From NCBI GenBank assembly GCA_030523205.1, contig JAUNJD010000007.1:1-33269 (forward strand): a stretch of DNA of 33,269 nt, in the 5' to 3' direction. Shown here in pieces: positions 1-9,532 of the stretch (positions are counted from its first letter, which is position 1; each line of letters begins with the position of its first letter). The translations under genes and the position numbers were made by a program. Source of the stretch: Bacteroides sp. Lineage in GTDB: Bacteria; Bacteroidota; Bacteroidia; Bacteroidales; Bacteroidaceae. The notes beneath the pieces were generated by a model. The model was given only the letters and a program-made list of their open reading frames with translations, searched no databases and was not told the origin of the DNA.

Positions 1-84
1 CTCGCTGATTATCATTGTGCGCTATATGATGGCGCAAAAAAGTGATGAAGTCAGGCGCAGGAATGTGCCAATGGAATAGACACA

Positions 85-1311
85 TTGCAAACATCCTTGT
101 CTGTGAAAATAGATTTCCTGCAATTGCTGTTCAGAGTGGAATTTGAATCTGGATTATATGCCCAAGAACAGTTCCGCAACAGGGAAAAGATTTTGTCTTT
201 AGTAAATCAGATGGAAAATCTCATGTCGTCTGATGATGAAAGATTAATCCAAATCAAGCAAGCTACCATGTTTCTTTTTGGAGAGCAACAGCTCTCTTAT
301 GATTTGGGTAAACAGCGTTTGGAAAATGAGGAAGAGAAGCGTAGGCAGCAAACTACCGTGTATGAAACGATAGGATATGCCGCGCTTGGAAAGGGAGATA
401 CTGTTTCGGCCGTAAAATATTTGGTAGATGCATCCATTATTGAAATAGAGCAGGGCTCCCGACAAATACCCCCTATTCGAATGCTTGCCCAAGCCGTTTA
501 TCCTCAAGGTTATCTTATGGAGGCTTATCGATATATGCAACTTACGATGGATGATGCCAAGTTTTTCGGTTCACGCTATCGGATTTATGAAGCTGCCATC
601 ATGATGCCTTCCATCTATAATGACCTGTATAAACTATTGGAAAGGCAAAGAACGATCTTGTTTGTTATTACAATTGTTGTGCTTTTAGGCATTGGCGTCT
701 TGTTGTGTCTTGTTCGTATTGTCATTAGGCAATATAAGAAACTGAACAGTTCTAAAACACAGATAGAATTGCAGAACGAATCTTTGCAGAAGGTTAATGA
801 AAATATGGCCTTGTTGAGCAACAAGCTGGCGGAGAGTAATCGTATTAAAGATTATTATTTGGGAAAAACACTGGTTACTAATTCTGCCTATGTAACGCTG
901 ATTGAGAATCTGACAACAAACATGACCCGAAAATTGCGGGCCAAACACTACGATGACGCATTGAACTTTATGGAGAAAAACAACTATCGGAAGGAGCGGG
1001 ACAATATGTTACGTTTGTTCGATAGCATGTTTCTGCAATTGTTTCCCGAGTTCATTACTCGTTTTAATTCTTTGCTGAATGCGGATGCTCAAATCCAGAT
1101 TGAAGAGAAGGATGCAATGACGCCTGAATTGAGGATTTTTGCTTTAATCCGATTAGGCATTACGAAGAACGACACGATTGCAGAAATCTTGGGATATTCC
1201 GTCAGTACAGTAAAAAACTATAAGACTAAAGTTAGAAATAGCTCCATGTTACCCAACGAGGAGTTTGAAAGAGAGCTGATGGATATAAAATCCACTTCAG
1301 TGGAAGGATAA
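85..1311 (+). CDS. DUF6377-type membrane protein with C-terminal LuxR-like HTH, 5' end uncertain
   Basis: Probable membrane-anchored transcriptional regulator of the DUF6377 type found in Bacteroides. The N-terminal ~190 residues are helical and TPR-like. One membrane span follows at about residues 190-212 (TILFVITIVVLLGIGVLL). A coiled-coil stretch lies at about 220-255. The C-terminus looks like a LuxR/GerE-type helix-turn-helix (TPELRIFALIRLG, then IAEILGYSVSTVKNYKTKVR). Family members as I recall them run about 530-550 residues and start with a signal peptide, so this 408-residue frame is short. The only start near the 5' end is a TTG at 85, and the next ATG is at 211. The same frame continues upstream to the window edge but is broken by tandem TGA codons at 43-48. 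Either the gene has lost its N-terminus or a shorter form is made. It sits 12 nt upstream of the first PUL promoter module, so a role in controlling that PUL is possible but inferred. Confidence 0.7.
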   Translation: MQTSLSVKIDFLQLLFRVEFESGLYAQEQFRNREKILSLVNQMENLMSSDDERLIQIKQATMFLFGEQQLSYDLGKQRLENEEEKRRQQTTVYETIGYAALGKGDTVSAVKYLVDASIIEIEQGSRQIPPIRMLAQAVYPQGYLMEAYRYMQLTMDDAKFFGSRYRIYEAAIMMPSIYNDLYKLLERQRTILFVITIVVLLGIGVLLCLVRIVIRQYKKLNSSKTQIELQNESLQKVNENMALLSNKLAESNRIKDYYLGKTLVTNSAYVTLIENLTTNMTRKLRAKHYDDALNFMEKNNYRKERDNMLRLFDSMFLQLFPEFITRFNSLLNADAQIQIEEKDAMTPELRIFALIRLGITKNDTIAEILGYSVSTVKNYKTKVRNSSMLPNEEFERELMDIKSTSVEG

Positions 1312-1322
1312 TGACAGGATGT

Positions 1323-1463
1323 GTACCACTTTGTAGGCCGTACTTTTTTATCCGTTAAAATTCTATATAGTGCATTGAATAAAAGCTGATTATGATTTTT
1401 CTTTGGTACCATTGAAGTACATTCTTTTAAGCTCGTCTCCCATTCTCATATTTTTGTGGCAAA
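1323..1463 (+). promoter_or_regulatory. GTAC-box promoter module, copy 1 (GH3 gene)
   Basis: Four GTAC tetramers start at 1323, 1340, 1406 and 1417. A Bacteroides-type -7 element, TATTTTTG, lies at 1449-1456. The first pair reads as a direct repeat (GTACcaCTTT, then cCGTACTTT). The second pair reads GTACCATTGAAGTACATT followed by CTTTTAA. The same boxes recur with identical spacing before susC (4047) and before the GH30 gene (11433). The transcript leader that follows also shares GGTTAACCAA and an A-rich stretch with the other copies. The -7 position puts transcription start near 1463 and supports ATG 1507 as the GH3 start. The binding protein is unknown. Confidence 0.8.
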
Positions 1464-1506
1464 TGGTTAACCAACATTGTATTATCTATTAAAAACAAAA
1501 ATTAAG

Positions 1507-3894
1507 ATGAGAAAATCAGCTTTTATTTTATTGACAATCCTAACGTTTTGCTTGTCGGGATGCAACACTTCCCCCTCTACCGATAGCTTTCGTCTGAAGG
1601 CTACCGACAAGCCTCTATCCGATGCAAAGACAGAAGCAATGGTCAATGCACTTTACGAAAAAATGAGCCAACCCGAACGGATAGCCCAATTGCACGGCAT
1701 CTATGCAGCGGCCTTGCTCGATAAGCAAGGTCGGGTGGATACCGCCAAGTGTCGTCAACTGATACCTTACGGGATAGGGCACTTTTCGCAATACGCTAGC
1801 ACTTCTATCGCATCGCCTGATAGCCTAAGAAATATGGTGGCTGAATTGCAGCATTGGCTTACTCATCATACGCCGAACAAGATTCCCGCTCTGTTTCATG
1901 AAGAAGTCATTTCGGGTATTGCGGCAGCCGACGCTACGGTCTATCCGCAGCAACTGGGAATAGCCTGTTCCTTCAACCTTGAACTGGCTACCGAAAAGAC
2001 TCGACAGACCGCTAAGGCAATGCGCCAAATTGGAGGTCTGATGGCCCTTTCGCCAATGACAGACGTGGTACGCAATCCGCATTTTAACCGTTTGGAAGAA
2101 TCATACGGAGAAGATGCTTATCTGTCTGCCGCTATGGGGGTGGCTTTTGTGAACGGACTGCAAGACGGAGGACTCGATAAGGGGATAGCCGCATGTAGTA
2201 AGCATTTTCTGGGCTACGGTGGAGGCTCGGAATCCTCCGGGAAAGAACTGATGGAAGAGATTCTGCTGCCCCACGAAGCTATGATACGTGTGGCCGGAAG
2301 CAAGGTGGTCATGACTGGTTATCATTTGTTTCATGGAACAAAGGCGGTGGCCAATCCTGAGTTGGGGGAGAACATCTTACGCCGTTACTTGAAGTATGAT
2401 GGTATTATGGTAAGTGACTACGGGTCTGTTAGCCAAATAGATGACGAAATGGATGCTGTTCATCGTGCTGCTGCTGCCATCAATGCAGGCAATGATGTAG
2501 AATTTCCAATGGGCTTAAACTACTCTCATCTTCAAACAGCCATCGATGAAGGCTTGGTTAGCCCTGCCACATTGGAAAAGGCTGTGAAACGAGTGCTTAC
2601 GCTTAAAGTCCGCTTAGGTATGTTCGATGGAGAAACTCCACTATACGGGACGGGAAACATCACCTTCGACACACCCGAAGAGCGAGAGACAGCCTACCAA
2701 TTGGCCGCACAATCGGTGGTGTTGCTGAAAAACAATGGTATCCTACCACTCACAAGTCCCATGAAGATAGCCCTTACCGGTCCCAATGCCAACACGATGT
2801 GGGCTATGTTGGGCGACTACACTTATCAGGGGATGTCGTTCTTTTGGCATCGGCGTAATCCCAGTGACTGTCATCCTAAAATCGTCACTCTGAAGGAAGG
2901 TCTGGAGACTAAATTGCCCAAGGGGGTTACGCTGGACTACGCCCGTGGGTGCGACTGGACCGAAAAGAACGAAGAAACCACGATAGAGGAAACCGGTGAC
3001 GAGCGAGCCAGAATGTTACGCTACTTCTTGGGACGTCGTATAGAGACGGGAGAGGAAGTTAATTTGGAAAAGGCTGTTGAACTTGCTGCCGGAAGTGATG
3101 TCATTATTGCTGCCGTGGGTGAAAATACCATGCTATGTGGCGAAAACCGTGACCGTAGCTCGTTGCGCCTTCCCGGTAGTCAGGAGGCTTTTGTACGTAG
3201 GCTGATTGATACGGGTAAACCTGTCGTGCTGATAATGTTCGGAGGACGGGCACAAGTCATCGGTGACATAGCCGAGAAGTGTGCTGCCGTGTTGCAGGCA
3301 TGGTATCCGGGTGAGGAAGGCGGAAATGCGGTTGCCGATATATTGTATGGCAACGTCAGTCCGTCCGGTAAACTTTGCCTCAGCTATCCGGCAGTAGAAC
3401 TAAATGAAAACATCTGCTACAATTATTCATGCGAGCAAGATGAACGTGTAGCTTATCCTTTCGGTTTTGGATTGAGCTATACTCACTTCAGTTACTCTCA
3501 ATTGAATATTGACAAAGCGTCTTCCACTTCTGCCGAAAGCATCAGAGTGAGGTTTGCGGTCACCAATACAGGCAAGGTCGCAGCTGATGAGATAGTCCAA
3601 CTCTATCTATCTCCGACGTCTGACGCCCAACCACTGAAACCTATTCAACTGCAAGGATTCGGACGTATATCGTTAGAACCCGGTCAAACACGTACTGTCG
3701 AATTTCTGCTATCGCCTCAGCAGTTCGGACATTACAACAATGGTCAGTGGACAGTAGATGCCGGAAACTATCAAATAAAAATAGGTGCTTCGTCCACTGA
3801 TATCCGCTTGTCCGATACCATCACCTTGAACGGGGAAAGCTACACCATCCCTCTGCGTACGGTTTATTTCTCTGAAATTCAGAATGCTTTCTGA
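1507..3894 (+). CDS. GH3 family beta-glycosidase, lipoprotein
   Basis: Exo-acting glycoside hydrolase family 3 enzyme, likely releasing beta-linked glucose or xylose from non-reducing ends. The start at 1507 is chosen over the upstream in-frame ATG at 1477 because it gives a lipoprotein signal (MRKSAFILLTILTFCLSGC, lipobox LSGC) and leaves a normal leader after the promoter at 1449. At 795 residues it has the usual three parts: (beta/alpha)8 domain with the KHFLGYGGG loop, alpha/beta sandwich (SVVLLKNNGILPL onward, AWYPGEEGGNAVADILYG), and a C-terminal Fn3-like domain. The catalytic nucleophile is probably Asp304 in GIMVSDYGS; many family members have SDW here, so the Tyr is a modest variation. 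It has its own copy of the GTAC module and a terminator downstream. Linkage and sugar specificity cannot be read from the sequence. Confidence 0.93.
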   Translation: MRKSAFILLTILTFCLSGCNTSPSTDSFRLKATDKPLSDAKTEAMVNALYEKMSQPERIAQLHGIYAAALLDKQGRVDTAKCRQLIPYGIGHFSQYASTSIASPDSLRNMVAELQHWLTHHTPNKIPALFHEEVISGIAAADATVYPQQLGIACSFNLELATEKTRQTAKAMRQIGGLMALSPMTDVVRNPHFNRLEESYGEDAYLSAAMGVAFVNGLQDGGLDKGIAACSKHFLGYGGGSESSGKELMEEILLPHEAMIRVAGSKVVMTGYHLFHGTKAVANPELGENILRRYLKYDGIMVSDYGSVSQIDDEMDAVHRAAAAINAGNDVEFPMGLNYSHLQTAIDEGLVSPATLEKAVKRVLTLKVRLGMFDGETPLYGTGNITFDTPEERETAYQLAAQSVVLLKNNGILPLTSPMKIALTGPNANTMWAMLGDYTYQGMSFFWHRRNPSDCHPKIVTLKEGLETKLPKGVTLDYARGCDWTEKNEETTIEETGDERARMLRYFLGRRIETGEEVNLEKAVELAAGSDVIIAAVGENTMLCGENRDRSSLRLPGSQEAFVRRLIDTGKPVVLIMFGGRAQVIGDIAEKCAAVLQAWYPGEEGGNAVADILYGNVSPSGKLCLSYPAVELNENICYNYSCEQDERVAYPFGFGLSYTHFSYSQLNIDKASSTSAESIRVRFAVTNTGKVAADEIVQLYLSPTSDAQPLKPIQLQGFGRISLEPGQTRTVEFLLSPQQFGHYNNGQWTVDAGNYQIKIGASSTDIRLSDTITLNGESYTIPLRTVYFSEIQNAF

Positions 3895-3942
3895 ATTTGA
3901 AATTTTGATTTTAGCTTTAACTCAAAAACACTTCAGTATAGT

Positions 3943-3983
3943 CAGGTTGGGAATGCTATACAAGTTACCCAACCTGCCTTTTG
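3943..3983 (+). terminator. Probable terminator after GH3
   Basis: A 9-bp perfect stem, CAGGTTGGG at 3943-3951 pairing with CCCAACCTG at 3968-3976, is followed by CCTTTTGT. It lies about 50 nt after the GH3 stop and upstream of the next promoter module, so the GH3 gene is probably a single-gene transcript. Confidence 0.6.
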
Positions 3984-4046
3984 TAGCAATGTAAAGCGTT
4001 TGCATATCTGCTCAAAGTTTTATCGGAATAGTTGAGAGGGAGGTGA

Positions 4047-4187
4047 GTACTACTTTGCGAGTCGTACTTTTCTGTCAATCGAATTGAAATATAATACACT
4101 GAAAACAAGGGTGATACAGAAAATATTCAGTACCATTTAGGTACATTCTTTTAAGCTCTTTTTGCGTTCTCATAAATTTGTGGCAGG
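4047..4187 (+). promoter_or_regulatory. GTAC-box promoter module, copy 2 (susC)
   Basis: GTAC boxes start at 4047, 4064, 4130 and 4141, with the -7 element TAAATTTG at 4173-4180. The intervals (17, 66, 11 and 32 bp) are identical to copies 1 and 3. The proximal pair reads GTACCATTTAGGTACATT followed by CTTTTAA. The TGTGG after the -7 and GTTAACCAA downstream are shared with the other copies. This is the likely promoter for the susCD transcript. Confidence 0.8.
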
Positions 4188-4236
4188 TTGTTAACCAATA
4201 GCGATGATGTATAATCTATTAAAAAACAAAATTAAG

Positions 4237-4347
4237 ATGGGAAAATTAGATTCTTTGTGGGTGCATGTTTGGGCAGGAGGCACAAATGCACAATCTCTTG
4301 AAATGGAAAACTCTCGTGCGGCTCATTTATTCTCTTCAGAAGAATAA
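4237..4347 (+). pseudogene. Decayed 5' end of a GH30-like gene (36-codon mini-ORF)
   Basis: The ORF begins 57 nt after the -7 element of module copy 2 and encodes MGKLDSLWVHVWAGGTNAQS plus 16 more residues. Its DNA aligns without gaps to the first ~60 nt of the GH30 gene at 11621 at roughly 70% identity by eye. Shared blocks include GAAAATTA, TTCTTT and ATGCACAATCT, and both peptides have AQS at the same place. In the GH30 gene this segment is a signal peptide (MRKLTSLLMLVSALGMYAQS); here Asp, Trp and His interrupt the hydrophobic core, so export is unlikely. Best reading: a fossil left when a promoter-plus-gene-start was duplicated upstream of susC. It may still be translated as a leader peptide. 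Confidence 0.6.
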
Positions 4348-4390
4348 CTTGTCCTTTGTTTAAATTATTAATCTAAGAAAAATACAATGT

Positions 4391-7300
4391 ATGAGTAGAT
4401 TTAATATCAGAAAAACAGCGCTGCTAATAGGCGTATGTTCAGCTTTAGATTTTGGATGTGCCTTGCAAACTTTTGCGGCATCTGTTGATGCGTCAACTGA
4501 AGTGCAGCAGGCTAAAAAGATTAAAGGGACAGTGACAGATGCAATGGGGCCGATTATCGGTGCCAATGTACTGGAAAAAGGTACTACGAACGGTGTCATT
4601 ACTGACATTGAGGGAAATTTTGAATTGAATGTGCAGCCGGGTGCTGTGATTGTTGTTTCTTTCATTGGCTATCAGATGCAGGAATTTACGGTAGGCGATC
4701 AGACAGATTTCACTATTCGGCTGGTTGAAGATGCAGAAATGCTGGATGAAGTGGTGGTAGTCGGTTATGGTGTGCAGAAGAAGAAATTGGTGACAGGTGC
4801 CACCGTGCAGGTGAAAGGTGACGACATTGCCAAGCTGAATACTACCAGTGCACTGACTGCTATGCAGTCGTCCACACCGGGTGTGCAGATTACTCAGTCA
4901 TCGGCCCAGCCTGGACAAGGGTATAAAGTGTATATCCGCGGTATGGGCACTACGGGCAGTGCTTCTCCGTTATATGTTATAGACGGTGTGTCGGGTGGCA
5001 GTTTGGATAATATCAACCCTGCTGACATCGAGTCCATCGATGTGCTGAAGGATGCTGCATCCGCCGCTATTTACGGTGCCCGTGCTGCCAACGGTGTAAT
5101 TTTGGTGACCACCAAGCAGGGTAAGGAAGGTAAGCTACAGGCTTCCTACGATGGCTATGTAGGATGGTCCAATGTCTATAAACGGCCTAATACGCTGAAT
5201 GCACAACAGTATATGGATATCATCGACGAATATTATACCAATGTATATGGCACCACTACCCCGTGGTCGAGCATGGTACCCGCCGATATACTCGAAAAAG
5301 TGGACAATGGTTGGGAAGGTACAGACTGGTGGGACTTGTATTCCAACAAGAACGCTTTGCAGCAGAACCATGCCTTCAACTTGACAGGCGGTACGGAACG
5401 TTCCAAATTCTCGATGGGTATTTCGTATACAGGCAACGAAGGTGTCATGGGCAGTCCGGTGGAACCCAATTATGACCGATATACGGCCCGTATCAATTCC
5501 GACCATGTTCTCTTAAGGGGCAAGGACCGCGACATCATTAAAATTGGTGAGAATATTTCTTTCTATTACAATAAGTCGTCGCATACCTTGGCAGAAGGTA
5601 ATATTTATGATAATAGCATTCATGAGACATTGTCAGCTTGTCCACTGGTCCCCGCTTATGCGGACGACGGCTCCATCTACAATTATGCCAACTATGGCAC
5701 TGGCTGGAGCGTCAATCTGTTCCTCAATCCGCTGGAAGGGCTGATACATGGTTCATACGGCTCACTGAACGAGACCCGCAATTTCGGTATCAGTGCGACT
5801 GCATACCTTGAGGTTGAACCAATCAAGAACTTGAAGTGGCGTAGTCAATACAATGTCAGCTACAGTTCTTCCTCCAGCCGTACCTATACCGAGCCAAGAT
5901 CACCTAGCAATACGACAATCGCCGACTATTACAGTGTGAGTCAGGATGCAAGCCAAGGTTCGACCTATTCATTCGAGAACACGCTGTCGTATATATTGCC
6001 CGAATTGCTGAAGGGGCATAAGCTTGATGTCATGATAGGGCAGTCCATTCAAGCTACATCGTGGGGAAACGACATTTCGGCCAGCAACACGGTTACGGAA
6101 GATGGTAAACTGGCTATTCTGTCCGATTTCTCGACGGCATGGCTGACCAACGTTGGTTCCAACTTCTCTTCCTCTTCTACCATGGCAGGCACTCCTTGGG
6201 ACGACTCTAGTCTGGCTTCTTTCTTCGGTCGTCTGAACTGGAACTATAAGGAAACCTATATGGCTACTGCTACCGTCCGTATGGATGGCTCTTCTAATTT
6301 CGCACGCGGTCACCGTTGGGGCACGTTCCCATCGTTCTCGGCAGGTTGGGTTATCAGCAATGAGGCGTTTATGGAGAAAACCCAGTCTTGGTTGGACTTC
6401 TTGAAAATCCGTGTTTCTTGGGGACAGAACGGTAATTGCGATATTGACAACTTCCAGTATTTGTCAACCATTACCTTCTCCGATACGACGCTTTCCAACA
6501 CCTATAAGTTCTCTAGCGACAATTCCAATTCTGTTTCTCCCTTGCCGACGGCAGGTGCTTACTCCAACATTCTGCCTAACGAAGAAGTGACTTGGGAGAC
6601 TTCCGAACAGTTGAATATCGGTTTGGATGCCCGTTTCCTGAACAGTCGATTGGGTGTTACTTTCGATTACTATATCAAGAAAACCAAGGACTGGTTGGTG
6701 GAAGCTCCGATATTGGACATTTATGGTGTGGGTGCCGCTTACACCAACGGCGGTGATGTGGAAAACAAGGGTTTCGAACTCGCTCTTACGTGGAATGACA
6801 AGATTGGCAAGGATTTCAACTACCGCATAGCAGCCAATTTGGCTTACAACAAGAACGAGGTGACTCGTTTGGCCAACTCACAGGGCATTATCTATGGTAC
6901 TACCAATGTGTTGTCACAATCCACCAGCTATATTTCTCTCTGTCAGACGGGTCATCCTATCGGCTATTTCTATGGAATGGCGACGGAAGGCGTATGGCAG
7001 ACCCAGTCTCAGATTGACGATGCAAGGGCTGCCGGAAAGCCGGTTCTTGATGATGCTCAGCCCGGTGACCTGATTTGGGTGGATTACGATGGCGACGGTA
7101 CAATTGATTATGATGCAGATCGTCATCAAATTGGAAATCCGAATCCCGACTTTACGTTCGGTCTCTCTCTGGGTTTCGATTACAAGGGATTTGACTTCAA
7201 CGTGACAACGCATGGGGCGTTAGGGCAGCAGATTATGAAGTCCTACCGTTCGTTCGTCGATTATCCTTTCCAAAACTATACGACTGAGGTGTACGAACGC

Positions 7301-7633
7301 TGGCATGGTGAGGGCACTTCCAATACACAACCGCGTCTAAGTGCAGGCTCTCATACCAATAACCAGTGGATTTCCGATCGCTATATGGAGAACGGTGACT
7401 TTTGGAAGATTCAGAACGTGACTGTGGGATACGACTTCAAGAGACTTTGGAGAAACCTGCCTTTCTCGCAGGCCAGAATCTACTTCCAGGCACAGAACCT
7501 GTACACGTTCACCGGATATTCTGGCTCCGACCCTGAAATCGGTCAAGGTCTTTCTGATTGGGCTTCCGGTGTTGATTTGGGTCTTTATCCGAGTTCACGT
7601 ACTTATATTGTAGGTGTTAGTCTTAAATTTTAA
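4391..7633 (+). CDS. SusC-like TonB-dependent outer-membrane transporter (PUL 1)
   Basis: Outer-membrane TonB-dependent importer of oligosaccharides, working with the SusD lipoprotein downstream. The 1080 residues comprise a signal peptide (about 1-30), a CarboxypepD_reg-like domain (KIKGTVTDAMGPIIGANVLEKG, about 44-125), a TonB-box-like DEVVVVGYG, a plug domain (GVQITQSSAQPGQGYKVYIRG; PLYVIDGV; IESIDVLKDAASAAIYGARA), and a C-terminal beta barrel ending in TYIVGVSLKF with terminal Phe. Length and motifs are normal for the SusC family. The start at 4391 follows a ~43-nt gap after the fossil ORF; the ATG at 4387 (ATGTATGAGTAG) is out of frame and stops at once. The stop lies 13 nt before the susD start, so the two are co-transcribed. 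Confidence 0.96.
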   Translation: MSRFNIRKTALLIGVCSALDFGCALQTFAASVDASTEVQQAKKIKGTVTDAMGPIIGANVLEKGTTNGVITDIEGNFELNVQPGAVIVVSFIGYQMQEFTVGDQTDFTIRLVEDAEMLDEVVVVGYGVQKKKLVTGATVQVKGDDIAKLNTTSALTAMQSSTPGVQITQSSAQPGQGYKVYIRGMGTTGSASPLYVIDGVSGGSLDNINPADIESIDVLKDAASAAIYGARAANGVILVTTKQGKEGKLQASYDGYVGWSNVYKRPNTLNAQQYMDIIDEYYTNVYGTTTPWSSMVPADILEKVDNGWEGTDWWDLYSNKNALQQNHAFNLTGGTERSKFSMGISYTGNEGVMGSPVEPNYDRYTARINSDHVLLRGKDRDIIKIGENISFYYNKSSHTLAEGNIYDNSIHETLSACPLVPAYADDGSIYNYANYGTGWSVNLFLNPLEGLIHGSYGSLNETRNFGISATAYLEVEPIKNLKWRSQYNVSYSSSSSRTYTEPRSPSNTTIADYYSVSQDASQGSTYSFENTLSYILPELLKGHKLDVMIGQSIQATSWGNDISASNTVTEDGKLAILSDFSTAWLTNVGSNFSSSSTMAGTPWDDSSLASFFGRLNWNYKETYMATATVRMDGSSNFARGHRWGTFPSFSAGWVISNEAFMEKTQSWLDFLKIRVSWGQNGNCDIDNFQYLSTITFSDTTLSNTYKFSSDNSNSVSPLPTAGAYSNILPNEEVTWETSEQLNIGLDARFLNSRLGVTFDYYIKKTKDWLVEAPILDIYGVGAAYTNGGDVENKGFELALTWNDKIGKDFNYRIAANLAYNKNEVTRLANSQGIIYGTTNVLSQSTSYISLCQTGHPIGYFYGMATEGVWQTQSQIDDARAAGKPVLDDAQPGDLIWVDYDGDGTIDYDADRHQIGNPNPDFTFGLSLGFDYKGFDFNVTTHGALGQQIMKSYRSFVDYPFQNYTTEVYERWHGEGTSNTQPRLSAGSHTNNQWISDRYMENGDFWKIQNVTVGYDFKRLWRNLPFSQARIYFQAQNLYTFTGYSGSDPEIGQGLSDWASGVDLGLYPSSRTYIVGVSLKF

Positions 7634-7646
7634 AAACGAAAACTAT

Positions 7647-9482
7647 ATGAAAAAGATAATAGTATTATTCTTGTTGGTTGGCTTTACATTGACTTCTTGC
7701 GAAGATTACCTCGATTCAACGAACTATACCGAAGCCAATACCTCCAACTTCCCGACATCGGCTTCGGACGTGTCGCAAATGTTGGCGGCTCTGTATGCCG
7801 TCATGAACCAATTGCAGAATGATCCCTTGCAGGCTCCCTGGTTTATGACCGAAATCATGTCCGATAACTGTTATGGTAGCGGTGGTACGGGCGACAATGA
7901 ATGCAAGGCAATCCATCACTTTACGCTGTATTCAAGCACACAGTATGACGGCATGTGGAAACTCTACTATCGGGGCATCTACCGCGCCAATACCATTATA
8001 GAGACAGTGGACAATGCCGATTGGGATGGTGATACCAATGCTCGCAATCAGGCATTGGGTGAGGCTTATTTTATGCGTTCCCTGTTCTATCTTTGGGCCA
8101 CCCAGTCTTTTGGGGATATTCCTTTAATCACCTCGGCCAACGTACCCGACTATTGTCCTGAAGTAAGTGCCGAGACTGAGATTTATCCACAGATTTTTTC
8201 CGACCTCGTATCGGCCATGGCTTTGATGAATACCCAATCAGACGGACATGCCAACAAATATGCGGCGGAGGCTCTGTTGGCTCGTGCTTATCTCTTCTAT
8301 GAGGGATTCTATAAGAAAGTGGAGGATATTTCCAATGCAACTCCGGAGGCAATCGCGTTGATTGCGCAGGAAGGTGTCAGCGAAGGTCAGACACTTTCCA
8401 AGTCTGATGTCATCGACGGCGTGGAAGACTGCATAGAGAATGGCGGTTACTCTTTGGTGAGCGATTATCGCAACCTGTGGCAATACACCAATGAACTGAC
8501 TGTGGAAGATTATGACTATACCAAAGGACAGGGCCTCCAATGGGCAGGCAACGGCAATTCGGAGGAAATCTTCATGGTTCAGTATATGAACGCGTCCAGT
8601 TGGAGCGCGAGTGAGTATTATATGGCTTATTCCAATGAGTCTGCCTTGTACTGCGGACTTCGTTTGGGTACTGATACATCCGGCCGGCAAAATGGTATGG
8701 CTGAAACATTCCCCTTTGGTTGCGGTTGGGGAATGGGAGGCGCATCTGCCAATATCTGGAATGATTGGACAGAGCAGGAAGTGACCGATGGTGAAACGGA
8801 TGTACGCAAGATGGCTTCCGTCCTTAGCTATGACGAGGAATTGGCCGATACATACGCTTACGTAAACGACTGTTCAGAGGATGCCGGTTTCTCCATGAAG
8901 AAGATTATACCGATTACCTGTAAGCAAAATGCTGACGGCTCAAAGGTGAACGCATGGACTGAAGCTTCCACTTGGTGGGCTTATCTCGATGGTTACAGTG
9001 GCTCAAGCAATGGTAGTGATATGCAGGGTGCGCATTATGCGGATACCTACCTAATTCGTTTGGCCGATGTTTATCTGATGCATTCCGAATTGACAGGTGA
9101 TGTGACCTATTTGAACAGGGTGCGTAGTCGTGCCGGACTTTCTGCTTTGAGTTCTTATTCGCTGGAAGCACTTCAGAAGGAGCGGCGTTGGGAACTGTGC
9201 TTCGAAGGTCTTCGCTATAACGATATGCGTCGTTGGTCTGGCATCGATTGCGATGCGGACTCATATATTTGCGAAATGCTTGATGCTCAGGCCGGACAAC
9301 GAATCAATGTCTGTGGTGAATGGACTACCATGAAGCACATGACTTCTTCTTGGTCTTCGCGATACATGGCTACGAACGGTTTCTTGCCTAAACCGGCGAC
9401 ACAGATAGAATTGGCTAATGGAGCTTTGATTCAGAATGAAGGTTGGGATTCTTCCGATGCTTCTTATGTGACGATTTACTAA
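7647..9482 (+). CDS. SusD-like surface glycan-binding lipoprotein (PUL 1)
   Basis: Cell-surface lipoprotein that caps the SusC transporter and binds glycan. ATG 7647 is preferred over the ATG at 7614, which lies inside susC, because it gives a lipoprotein signal MKKIIVLFLLVGFTLTSC with Cys at 18. The 611 residues contain the SusD-like N-terminal region (YYRGIYRANTIIETVDNADW) and TPR helices (ALGEAYFMRSLFYLWATQSFGDIPLIT). They end with the RagB/SusD C-terminal signature (LNRVRSRAGLSAL, then LQKERRWELCFEGLRYNDMRRW). It is 13 nt behind susC and followed by a hairpin terminator. The substrate cannot be inferred from the sequence. Confidence 0.95.
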   Translation: MKKIIVLFLLVGFTLTSCEDYLDSTNYTEANTSNFPTSASDVSQMLAALYAVMNQLQNDPLQAPWFMTEIMSDNCYGSGGTGDNECKAIHHFTLYSSTQYDGMWKLYYRGIYRANTIIETVDNADWDGDTNARNQALGEAYFMRSLFYLWATQSFGDIPLITSANVPDYCPEVSAETEIYPQIFSDLVSAMALMNTQSDGHANKYAAEALLARAYLFYEGFYKKVEDISNATPEAIALIAQEGVSEGQTLSKSDVIDGVEDCIENGGYSLVSDYRNLWQYTNELTVEDYDYTKGQGLQWAGNGNSEEIFMVQYMNASSWSASEYYMAYSNESALYCGLRLGTDTSGRQNGMAETFPFGCGWGMGGASANIWNDWTEQEVTDGETDVRKMASVLSYDEELADTYAYVNDCSEDAGFSMKKIIPITCKQNADGSKVNAWTEASTWWAYLDGYSGSSNGSDMQGAHYADTYLIRLADVYLMHSELTGDVTYLNRVRSRAGLSALSSYSLEALQKERRWELCFEGLRYNDMRRWSGIDCDADSYICEMLDAQAGQRINVCGEWTTMKHMTSSWSSRYMATNGFLPKPATQIELANGALIQNEGWDSSDASYVTIY

Positions 9483-9532
9483 GATATAATGGTTCAGTGG
9501 TTTATGTATAAATTTAGTGGTTTGTTTCTAGA

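Larger units (their letters stand above)
3895..4390. other. Gene-free stretch: terminator, promoter module, fossil ORF, susC leader
   Basis: This 496-bp interval has no full gene. In order it contains a terminator hairpin (3943-3976), an AT-rich spacer, the second GTAC promoter module (4047-4187), a 36-codon ORF resembling the start of the GH30 gene (4237-4347), and about 43 nt leading to the susC ATG at 4391. The susC leader is therefore about 200 nt long, against about 45-50 nt for the other two genes that carry the module. Confidence 0.75.
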
